Source: Pseudovirgaria hyperparasitica
Taxonomy: Eukaryota > Ascomycota > Dothideomycetes > Acrospermales > Acrospermaceae
DNA length: 64,000 nt
Assembly (NCBI RefSeq): GCF_010093815.1
Contig: NW_022985553.1
Coordinates: forward strand, 127,511 to 191,510
Direction: 5' to 3'
The position numbers and the translations under genes are program-made. The notes beneath the pieces are model-generated. The model saw only the letters and a list, made by a program, of their open reading frames with translations. It was not told the DNA's origin and did no database searches. Of the stretch, positions 55,428-64,000 are shown piece by piece (the first letter of the stretch is position 1; each line of letters opens with the position of its first letter).

Positions 55428-56305
55428 TCAATCGATGACCACCGCCAGTATAATGATAGTGAGCACCACTGCCATGATTATAAGCAGCCAACAACCTTTC
55501 CCGCGGGCACTCCTTTGATACCGGTCAGCTTGCCTTAGGTTCTGATATCCTCCCTGGGTGGCCTCTCTTGTCGTCTCCACATTCTCTTCGATGAAGTTGA
55601 GCTGCTCGCCTTGCTCATGTACAACGTGTCCGAGGTTTTTGAAAAGGTCGTTTAGCTCCTGGACCCCGTCCGCGATGTTGTCAATTTCATTTTGACGATC
55701 ATTTATCAAGGTCTCGTTAAAGTCCACCTCGTGCTGGGGCGCCATCCGTGCTCGTTCTTGCTCCTGTTCTAGCAGTTGTTGTTGAGAGCCTGACTGTGCA
55801 CCAAATCCGGAGGCCGAGCTCGACTCATCTTCTAGTGCAGCACGAGTGGCCTGTGTAGCTTGTTGCTCTCGATTTATGGACTGAACAGTGGTTTGGACGT
55901 GTCCATCAATCGACTTCCACTTGGAAATAAGTGACTTCTGCTCCGTTTGTTGCTTGGTCTGGATTTAAAACCTATTAGTAAAGGAACAGACCCAGAGATA
56001 TTGATTCATGGTGTACTGACTGAGAGCTTCTCCTGCCAGTTCGACACTTTATCCGCCTTATCCTGGGCTTTCCTAACTGCAGCCGTTGTCTCCTTCAGAT
56101 ATTTGCCTATGGTGCCACGCGTCCTAGGTGTTTCTTCTTTCGTTCCCAGCTTCTTCGTGAACTCCTCAAGCTTTTTTACATTGCCCATCACAGAGTTCAA
56201 TATGCCGTCGAGCTCTGTAGCTAGTGTATCGAAAGATGGGTGATCGCGATAAGGTTCATCCCCCCAATGCTGGGCCTCCAGATCCGAGGAGCGTTCAAAA
56301 GACAT
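55428..56305 (-). CDS. Qa-SNARE syntaxin (Pep12/Vam3-like)
   Basis: Tail-anchored t-SNARE of endosome/vacuole fusion, 271 aa. Exons are 56305..56021 and 55958..55428, joined EKLS|TKQQTEQKS by a 62-nt intron (GTCAGT..TCCAG). An N-terminal Habc-like helical domain (DTLATELDGILNSVMGNVKK.. GKYLKETTAAVRKAQ) is followed by a linker rich in Gln/Ser. The SNARE helix is NDRQNEIDNIADGVQELNDL then HVVHEQGEQLNFIEENVE, with a zero-layer Gln as expected for a Q-SNARE. A single C-terminal membrane segment ends the protein (CWLLIIMAVVLTIIILAVVID). The longer in-frame ATG at 56509 is unlikely. It is divergent from NDC1. Confidence 0.9.
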
Positions 56306-56759
56306 CTTGTTGAGCGTTGAAAGTGCGCAGTTGAGATAGTATGCGGAGAAGTGAGTGCACGTATCCGGGGATCGATGTATTGCTGCCTTCCAAGCCGCAA
56401 ATGCACGACGACGTGAGTAGCAGTAGGTATCTAAAGTCAGGCGGCGCTGCTGGATGACGACGATCCATCCATCCCCGGCCGTCCTCCGTGCTTGGCCTTG
56501 CCAAGCCAAAACCGCCTTAGCAGCTTAGCTAAAGGCTGCTCAAACCTAAGCCCAACTGAGCGCAAGCGCAGTAATCACATCCATCCACTAATTAGTGGAG
56601 CTTCCCAGCGCTTGTGTTTTTGTTATAACCACCACGAAACCGAATTACGCTCGTCCCACCCAGCAACCTCACCCTACACTCCCTTTGTCGCATGTCACTA
56701 TGATATGAAGCCTACTCTGCAGAAATACACTCCTTTCAGCCAACTCCAGCCTCCCCATC
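56306..56759. promoter_or_regulatory. Divergent syntaxin/NDC1 promoter
   Basis: 454-bp divergent region. Nothing beyond generic C/T-rich leader sequence just before NDC1. Confidence 0.45.
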
Positions 56760-58752
56760 ATGTCCGCGGACGCGAATAAACAAGCTCCTGTAGCTCCGCG
56801 AGCACGCCCATACAAAGACTTCCTAAATGCCGACTTCCACCGACGATTTGTGCAGGCATTCCTGGTGACCGGTGCAATATGCTATCTTAACGCTATTCTC
56901 ATGGGGCAGGCGGATATTCTCTGGATATGGTTTCCCTTTGGACGCGCAGGAGTGCGAGCGCTTCTCATTCTCCTCAGCAGCCTCTTCGTATACGTTATAA
57001 GAGTTGCCCGGTCACACATCGGCGAGAGGAACTCGTCAAATTTTATCCAAGCCGCTCGCAATGTCTTTGGTCTACATACGTTTTTCACATTGGCGCTATA
57101 CGGGGCCTCAGCCTTCTTTTTCGTGGAGACGTATATCGCGCTTGGTGGAGCACCGGACATGGGAAACATTGAGATCGGGAGGTCAGTACTCAATCTTACC
57201 ACTCACATTGAACTTTGCTGACACAGTGTAGAGCTCACGAACGTGATCGAGTGAATGAACGCCCAGTTTACCTCCGCGCCATGATCTACCTATTCCTCGT
57301 TCCCAGCCAGACATTGGTCCACCTCTTTTGCGACCATGATAAGATAGAATTTCCGTCAGAAGAGACAGATGTATCGCCTACGGTGCTATCCAGCTTACAG
57401 CCAACTAAAGATAACATGAATAAAGCTGTCAAGATGTTTAATCGCACCTTCTGGCACACTGTCGTTGTCATAGTGTCAGGAAGCATGTTCTACTTCTTCA
57501 GCACCTCACTTCGATACATGACATGGAGGATCGCATACACATCATTCTATCTGCTTGTACCTAATGCAACTGGACCCGGTCGATATCCTGCTCGAGGCTT
57601 CCTCGACATGTTCGCACGGTGCTTTTTTGAGTCGTTCCTCCTCTTGTTCCTTTGGAATACCATAAATAGTACCTTCAACATTTTCATGAGCAGGGAACCT
57701 TTGAAGAAAGGGCAGCCTTTAACGAACGACTCGAAAGATCCGAATGGGAGCTTAGTTCAAGGACTACGCTCAAGAAAAGAGTTACCTAGAGTAGGTTTGC
57801 GACAATCTTCGCATACGAAAGTACTGACGTGATATAGTGTTTTGCGTTCTGGGAATTGGCAGTCATAGCGCAACGTTTCGAGGCACGCCGGCAATCAATA
57901 TACGAAGACTTCAGCCGTGGCGTGTGGAAAAAGATCCTCGACGCTTGTATATCAGAGATCGAACAAATCACTAAGCGGATCGATGCTACGAAGCCCACTC
58001 CGCCACCTGCTGCGATACCCGCAGCCCCAATTGAACCTCTCCCAAGAATCGCCCAACCTCTGAAGCAGGACAATGTCCTCGGACCCGCATCTGCACGAAG
58101 CAACGGTCTAGCTTCATATGCGAAACAGCATGGCGTGACGCCCCGCAAAGAGATACTTGGTCCCCGTGCTGTCAAATTGATTGAGTCTGGACGGGACAAA
58201 ATTATTCCGCCACAAGCACAAGCCGAGATTCAACAAAAAGGCGTCGGAGGTCTTATGGCCGACTTGCTACTACCTCTCATTCGTACACCGACCATTGGTC
58301 CATATTTGCGTCTAACGTTCGCTCATCAAGCGATCACTGTCGTTGCTGGATCTCCCTACAGCCGGCTGAGTACGATCATTGCCGCGGTTGGAGCTGTCAC
58401 AGGGCTCGCAGTGCATAGTCTGAAAGAGGACAAATATGGCTGCGTACATGGCAATGTTCCCTTAATTGTGCGCACGCTCACAGCCGCAATTACGTCTATC
58501 GACCAGTTCATTGCGTCAACAACACCACACTGGACAGACGTCGACTTCCGAGAGGAACATAGAAAAGTACCTGAAGTTGAGCAGATTAAGAATAAGTTGA
58601 GGAAGGGCTTAGAGAGGGTACTTACCGCACATGCGGAATACCTGGAGAGCGAGGGTTTAAGTGCACCAGAGATCAAAGCAGCCCGTCAACTAGTCAGCGC
58701 ACCATCCTTGGACGAAGCACAAAAAAAGCCTGAGATGCAGCAGGCAAGATAG
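56760..58752 (+). CDS. NDC1: Nucleoporin NDC1 (nuclear pore / spindle pole body membrane protein)
   Basis: Transmembrane nucleoporin that anchors nuclear pore complexes and, in yeasts, spindle pole bodies in the nuclear envelope. Exons are 56760..57181, 57232..57790 and 57838..58752 (631 aa). The N-terminal half holds about six membrane segments (FVQAFLVTGAICYLNAIL, RALLILLSSLFVYVI, TFFTLALYGASAFFFVETYI, then AMIYLFLVPSQTLVHLF and FWHTVVVIVSGSMFYFFS). The family pattern RAHERDRVNERPVYLRAMIY spans the first junction, and ELPR|CFAFWELAVIA the second. The C-terminal half is soluble, with EEHRKVPEVEQIKNKLR near the end. Confidence 0.9.
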
Positions 58753-59986
58753 AAATATATGCATTCGCACTCTCCGCGCTGCACACTTCTTGTACTTCTT
58801 GCCCTTCGTATGATTCTTTGTGTGCTGGAAAAGAATATGCAGGTCATCGGACTAATTCAACCAAATGCTAGCGTACTGTTATCCGTATATCCGACCTGTC
58901 ACCCACGGAACTCTCGAGATTAGCTCCAGCCCCGAACTGTAGTATAAGACCTTCTGCTTATACGTCGCGGATATGGTAACAACAAGGCCTCTCGAGCCCC
59001 TCGAAGTCGCTGATCCTGCCTTTTCCTAACTTCGGATTTACGAACGAGCGGCTTAGCTATTCGTCATATTCGTCCATCCGGTATCTCGGTGTCAGTAATC
59101 ATGTCTGGTTCTAACTATGGGGTACTCCACGTGGTACTGTCTACCCTTTTCGGATATTTAGAAATTCAGGGAGGCGGATACATCATGGACTACATGTACA
59201 AGAAATAACATAAATCGAGCGCTACTCCAGAGTCACAATCCCTCCCATGTGCTCCGGCGCTGTCCTCGCTTGTGCTGGTATGGAAGCTTATGGGTAGACA
59301 GCAGAGTATCACGTTAGGTGGGCTATTGTGGGCACATCGGTGTTCGTCTAACTGTTCGGCATGCAGATACGATGTATACCGAGTGTGTACATCTCTTTGC
59401 ACGGACAAGTACAAAGCTACCTATGAAGGACAGCATACGGAGATCACACGAGCAGGGCCATGACAGCCCAACAGCTCGTTCGAAGCTTCACTGCATTGCT
59501 TTCTCTACGGTTTGCTCCGTGCCTGTACGATACTCTTGGTTATGGATGGGCCGATAGAGTTCTGGCTTTGACTGGGCTCGTCTTGGCTAAGTTCAGAGCG
59601 AAGTTGGTACGATGGCCTAGCACTCATTTGACACCATAGTCATTTGATCATCCTATGCGAGCGCTTGTGTTGTACAGGACCCGACACTGGCTTCGTGAGG
59701 CATCACTAGTTTCAACTGAAAACTCCCAGCTTGCGGAGCTGACTGCTCTTCGCCTCCTGGGTGACACAAAACCATAGAATACGGGCGAGCTGGGCTAAGA
59801 CTGGCTTCTCCCTGGCGATAATTGACTCTTATGGCTTGTTCGACCCGGCTTGGCAGTTCACTTCCGAGGCTCTCGTGGAAGATCTCAGACTCAAATCTCT
59901 TTATAAATGTATATGTACATATATCTTGCCCGTATCTTGCCCGTAGCGAAACAGATCTGCACAGTCTACTGTTGAGTGGCACTAAG
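58753..59986. other. Intergenic region
   Basis: 1.2 kb with no supported gene. The frame upstream of the next gene is open from 59822 but lies in a promoter-like segment (TATAAA at about 59900-59905). Confidence 0.45.
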
Positions 59987-60709
59987 ATGGGTTTCCTCGC
60001 CACCACTTCCATGGTCTTATACTTCCTTCATCTCACCACCGCTCAAGCTCCTCGATCCGCCCAGCCCCCATTCTTTCCAGAATACTGCACTCTCCCCCTG
60101 ACTGGTCGCGCCCTTCCCCTCCAACTCAACAACACAGCTCCTCGCACCGTAACATGCATCAGCCCCGGCGCCGCATGCAAACGCAACGCAGACTGCAACG
60201 TACCAGGCGCCCATCCCTCGGTCGAAGAGTGCGGCCAAATCTATCTTGAGCGCAACTACACGACTCTTCTGCGCCCAAACACCATTTGCCTAGATGGCTT
60301 CTGTCGCTACGCAATCCCACGCATCGATGCCGAGCCACGCTCACAACACCGCTGCGGATGTCTCGTAGGATGTCAGGGCACTCCTGGGAAACCATACACG
60401 TGTATTCAGGGCAATTGCGAGCGTGAGCATTGCGTTGGTTGTGGACAGCGTGCGCCGTATGGGGATGAGGACAGGCAGTGTTGTGGTTATGCGATCAAGG
60501 ACAGTGATGGTATATGCCGATGCAAGACGGGTGTGGAGAACTGCGAGGCGCGTCCGCCTGATGATGGGGGATTGAACCCCTGTGGGCGACCATCGTTCTA
60601 TGACATTTGTTGCTGGGAGGGATCAGAAAGAGAGGGCGAGTGTTGCGATAGGGAAAGTTGCATTGGGAGTGTCTGCTTGCATCAGCCAGCGTTTGTATCG
60701 GGGGCGTAG
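59987..60709 (+). CDS. Secreted Cys-rich protein
   Basis: Unrecognised, 240 aa, single exon. The start at 59987 opens on a clear signal peptide (MGFLATTSMVLYFLHLTTAQA), so the 55 extra upstream codons in frame are rejected. The mature part is very Cys-rich (about 30 Cys) with clusters RCGCLVGCQ, CVGCGQRAPYG, RQCCGYAIKD, ICRCKTGVENC and DICCWEGSEREGECCDRESC. There is no C-terminal hydrophobic tail, so it should be soluble outside the cell. An effector, adhesin or protease-inhibitor-like role is possible; none is shown. Confidence 0.78.
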   Translation: MGFLATTSMVLYFLHLTTAQAPRSAQPPFFPEYCTLPLTGRALPLQLNNTAPRTVTCISPGAACKRNADCNVPGAHPSVEECGQIYLERNYTTLLRPNTICLDGFCRYAIPRIDAEPRSQHRCGCLVGCQGTPGKPYTCIQGNCEREHCVGCGQRAPYGDEDRQCCGYAIKDSDGICRCKTGVENCEARPPDDGGLNPCGRPSFYDICCWEGSEREGECCDRESCIGSVCLHQPAFVSGA

Positions 60710-61712
60710 GGAGCAGTGTAAGGATCATGCTTGGGGTCATGACATGCTTTGTTTACAATAGTACACTGTGGAAAAAGCTCAGAATCTGAATACCTCTTTA
60801 CACATTATATTCGTGCGCTCATGTCCCCGAGGCCTGGCGGCGTAACATTGATGCGTCGTCAAAGCAAGCTATATAGTTTGAACATAAGGAAGTCAGCCTC
60901 AATTTCTCTGTCTAACTCAGGTAGATGCTCTGCAATCGCTCCCGTAGAACGCTTTCTCGACTCTTTCATCGTCTTCTCCGAGGCCCCCAAATTCCTGCTG
61001 TGCGCGTTTCACTATATCGTAATGTCTGAAAGTTAAGTATGAGTCCGATTCCTTCTGATAGAGCACTACTGTCTTGGTTACCAATATTTGTCTGCTACGC
61101 AGATCTCGAGTCGGTTAACCAGGACTTTCATTGATACTTAGCGTCGGTCACCATATTCAGTTTGCGGGGCACATGGATCGATACAAGTCCATCCTCCAGC
61201 CTAAGGAGCCAGGTCTTGATCAAGCCATGAATACGGTCTCTGAGTAGATTATCGTTCGGTCTCAGGCACTTATGGCTTTTCTGGTGCTGCACAATGTCAA
61301 CTGATCCCAACAGCAAAGCCCACGAATGATCCTTCCATGAATTCTCCTTCATCCCATCAACGATATGACTAACTGGCTACTATAAATCGACATCCTATCT
61401 GACATGCAGTTTGAGCCTGAGGCAAAGATCCATGTTTGATAGGGAGTAAGGATCACAGTCGAATCTACAAATGCTCCGCTAAGCCGTTTATAGACAAGCG
61501 GCCAAAACAAGGGACTGGCATCTCGACTCTCTCCCCTCACTGTAACACCACACGTGTCTGCTGTGTTATCATATTATCACATCGTGAGGTGTTCGGAAGA
61601 TTATCATCTGCCGTCCGACTTAGACGGAAGGCACGGTAGAAATGTTCGTAACTTCGCTCATCTGTACATGAACGAAGACATTTGCAATCATTTCTTCTTG
61701 CAACAGTTCACA
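60710..61712. other. Intergenic region
   Basis: 1 kb between the secreted protein and cyclase genes. No supported gene, repeat or RNA. Confidence 0.45.
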
Positions 61713-62918
61713 ATGGCGCAGAAAGATCCGTACGACTTGAAATTTGACGAACTTCCTAATCCTATGCGAGTCTGGAAGGGCCCGCCTGGCAGCCACGAAG
61801 AAGCATTAGGAAAAGTGTCGATCCTCACTCCAGATGTAGTCGCCAAAGCTGCCTCTCAGGAGATCAGGACTGGTCGACGTGTGACCGTCAATTGGTCCTT
61901 GGAACAGCTTGAGTACGCACCGTTCGGTCGAATCCCAGTCAAACACAGTATCATTCCTATACTAGACGGCGATGCCTTCGATGACATCTATACCTTCAAT
62001 CCGCGTACGTCGTGGCGGGATCGCCTTTGGGTTTTTGTGTTCGACTAACGCATTTACAGAGCAGAGCAGTCAGTGGGATGGGCTGCGCCACTTTTCACAA
62101 CCGAAATTTGTTGAAGATGGGCAAAGGAGCGTTGAGCGGGTGTTCTATGGCGGCACGACGAAGACGCAGATCTACAACAGGACCAATTCTCGACTCGGAA
62201 TCCAGGCGTGGGCATCTGAAGGGATCGCTGGTAAGGGACATTCCAGTCATCCGACAGAGCCACATCCCTGATGCCTACACAGGTCGTGGTGTTCTCATTG
62301 ACTATGCTTGGTGGGCAGAGAAGCAAGGCATCGAGTACAGCACTTTCTCACAGCATCACGTGAAACTATCAGATATCACTCAGATTGCCAAGGAATGCGA
62401 CATCATCTTTCAGAGAGGTGACATACTTATTGTCAGAATCGGCATGACAAAGGAATGGAATTCATGGTCTGACCAAGCCAAGCAAGAATATGCATCGCAA
62501 AGTAACCCATTACACGCTGGTGTGGAGAATTCGATGGACGTCTTACGTTGGATATGGGACACCGGCTTCTCTGCTGTCGCAGGTGATGCAATATCTTGGG
62601 AAGTCCGCATACCTATTCCGGTCGATCGAAGAAGCTTCCAGTCTGATGTGCCACAGGTCTTCCCGTCTATCAATCCGCCCCTGTTTCTCCATGAATACCT
62701 GTTAGCTGGCTGGGGCATGCCGATCGGTAAGCATCCCATCCTTCGGAAAACAAATATTCCCCACATTACTCACGTGCGATCTAGGAGAAATGTTCGACTT
62801 GGAAGCACTTTCGCAGACCTGTCAAGAGCTGGACCGCTGGACTTTCTTTGTTACATCAGCACCACTGAACATGCCAGGAGGTGTATCAAGCCCACCCAAT
62901 GCATTGATGATATTCTGA
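61713..62918 (+). CDS. Putative metal-dependent cyclase (kynurenine-formamidase-like fold)
   Basis: Cyclase-superfamily (PF04199-type) hydrolase, 346 aa, cytosolic, unknown substrate. Exons are 61713..62004, 62060..62230, 62283..62726 and 62785..62918. The joined sequence reads FNP|QQSSQWDGLRHF, GIAG|RGVLIDYAWWAE, PIG|EMFDLEALS. The conserved core SQWDGLRH carries the W-D-x-x-x-H-type metal site, and the family GRGVLID and GDILIVRIG blocks follow. HEYLLAGWGMPIGE and SAPLNMPGGVSSPPNA close the protein, as in fungal homologs. The start at 61713 (MAQKDPYDLKFDELP) is chosen over the longer frame, which begins in noncoding sequence. Confidence 0.87.
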
Positions 62919-63728
62919 GCCACCTCAACGCGTGGGGCGTCAAACCTCGTATTATTCAGCCAGGAGATACCTACTATATATGAAAGGCAAATCCATGTAA
63001 GCAATTCACCGCCGTCTAGTAGCGTTCGGGTCGAAGCGTTGACTTGTCGTGGAGTCATGTCGCATTTCCATGCAATCAGGACTTGGCATACCTTGTAATA
63101 CGGCAGATCATCGCCGAAGTGTCAATGAACGGGGCTGCATTAACCGGACACACAAATCTGCTAGAACATGCAGGTGTTCGACTAGTGAACTCCGCAAATG
63201 CATACCGCACATACATGAAGTCATCTCTGAAGATAATCGAGAAACAGCAGCCACAGGCTTCAAATCCACTGAAAAATCTTTTCATCCTAGCAATACATCT
63301 AGTAGATATTGCGATTGATACAATGATCCCAAATCCAGGATGCTAAGGACCAATTCGTGCTGTCTGTTATCGATAGACGATCTTTTGTCCGTCCCTAGAA
63401 GCATGCAACGGACTTCAGCACTGTCCGGAGGTGATACCAGGAGAATATCGCCACAAGAGAAACAGGCAGGATGTCCTCTTGCTACTTCCTTACCGTCGTT
63501 ACTACAGCTGCTGGTAAGCATTTCCCTTTACGCTACACACCGAGCTGTTCACCTTGCACATCCTCTATCTAGAATGAACACAATCACCACTTCATCTAGA
63601 GGCTACATTGTACCAAGGTGCATCTTTCATTCACATCATTTGGCTAAGCATCTCATCTTATCCTTCTAGGGACGTGTCGCTCTGCAGAGCTCCACAATCT
63701 TTCGTTCTTTGCATGTTCCAAAGCTATA
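62919..63728. other. Intergenic region
   Basis: 0.8 kb with only short frames on both strands (for example 63044..63346 plus). None has a recognisable motif. Confidence 0.4.
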
Positions 63729-64000
63729 ATGGCGTCTCATCTCCTCTCCAGACAGGGATATGTGACTGGCTTGCAGCCGCCTCCCGGTGTTGTATCAGAC
63801 CCGACTCATGCTGAAAAGGGACTATGGAAGGCAAACATTGCTATACAAAGTATATGCCTGCCCATAGTCACAACACTGGTATTTATCCGACTGTACACTA
63901 AAAGCAAGTGGAGATTTCACCTTGACGATGGTGAGTTGGATCCCATATTGGTTTGACTTTGCTGAGATTTGCTACAGCGGCATGTTTCCTGGGATGGGTG
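63729..64000 (+). CDS. Fungal rhodopsin-like integral membrane protein (partial)
   Basis: N-terminal part of a multi-spanning protein of the fungal rhodopsin-domain (SAT20/PTH11-like) superfamily. Exon 1 (63729..63930) gives MASHLLSRQGYVTG, a first membrane helix (ICLPIVTTLVFIRLYTK) and the family motif FHLDD. A GTGAGT..CTACAG intron (63931..63977) leads to exon 2 reading AACFLGWV, restoring the usual HLDDxxxxLGW pattern. The gene runs off the right edge. Likely plasma-membrane; the ligand is unknown. Confidence 0.82.

Noticed and set aside
63044-63346. 100-codon plus-strand ORF between the cyclase and rhodopsin-like genes
   Set aside because: No motif, no signal peptide, no splice continuity to neighbours.
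1-64000. Mobile elements, viral or LTR relics, tRNA/rRNA genes and CRISPR arrays
   Set aside because: I looked for long terminal or inverted repeats, reverse-transcriptase or transposase motifs, B-box-like tRNA cores and spaced repeats, and saw none I could defend by eye. tRNAscan and RepeatMasker runs would settle this.

Overview
The window looks like nuclear chromosomal DNA of a filamentous ascomycete (Pezizomycotina; Dothideomycetes is my best guess from the feel of the proteins, not a computed placement). The signs are short introns (mostly 48-60 nt) with GT..AG ends and CTAAC/CTGAC branch points, monocistronic genes on both strands, peroxisomal beta-oxidation and nucleo-mitochondrial genes, and fungus-specific families (Zn2Cys6 regulators, GT62 mannosyltransferase, Cys-rich secreted proteins, a fungal rhodopsin-like protein). 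I can support 28 protein-coding genes: 26 complete and one cut at each edge. I see no rRNA, tRNA, CRISPR array or transposon that I can defend.

Layout. 1-5.4 kb: mitochondrial ribosomal protein bL17m (partial, minus) divergent from ribonucleotide reductase large subunit RNR1, then a secreted GH23 lytic-transglycosylase-like protein. 7-13.5 kb: a Zn2Cys6 regulator, a mitochondrial PP2C phosphatase, and the TCF25/Rqc1 ribosome-quality-control factor. 14-18.5 kb: a CRAL-TRIO/RhoGAP protein and chorismate synthase. 19.9-25.7 kb: a NirA/NIT4-like Zn2Cys6 regulator and a DUF7924-type protein. 27-33.7 kb: a mitochondrial NAD-type carrier, a GT62 (Anp1/Van1/Mnn9) mannosyltransferase, a Pro-rich unknown and a YCII-domain protein. 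34-40 kb: a peroxisomal AMP-forming CoA ligase (C-terminal AKL), the splicing factor SPF45 and a Dal5-type permease. 41-48.6 kb: an F-box-like protein, cytochrome c peroxidase and acyl-CoA oxidase (C-terminal SKL). 49-53.9 kb: a GPI-anchored Cys-repeat protein, an eight-exon mitochondrial carrier and a 74-aa Cys-rich protein. 55.4-58.8 kb: an endosomal/vacuolar-type syntaxin divergent from nucleoporin NDC1. 60-64 kb: a secreted Cys-rich protein, a putative cyclase and the start of a fungal rhodopsin-like membrane protein.

Function. Most of the window is ordinary housekeeping. There is no evident biosynthetic cluster or defence island. Two peroxisomal enzymes both have promoter hexamers of the fatty-acid-response type (CCGAGG/CCTCGG), and RNR1 has a compact group of CGCGT boxes expected for S-phase control. 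The more unusual items are the bacterial-type lysozyme-like secreted protein, two regulators that each seem to need a GC-AG intron, the DUF7924 protein with an E-x-K nuclease-like motif, and three Cys-rich secreted or small proteins. Microsatellites sit in several UTRs or promoters, including an (AC)34 tract 10 nt before a start codon and a (CATC)n tract holding a 10-N assembly gap. Splice sites were assigned by eye from consensus and reading-frame continuity, so individual exon ends may be off.
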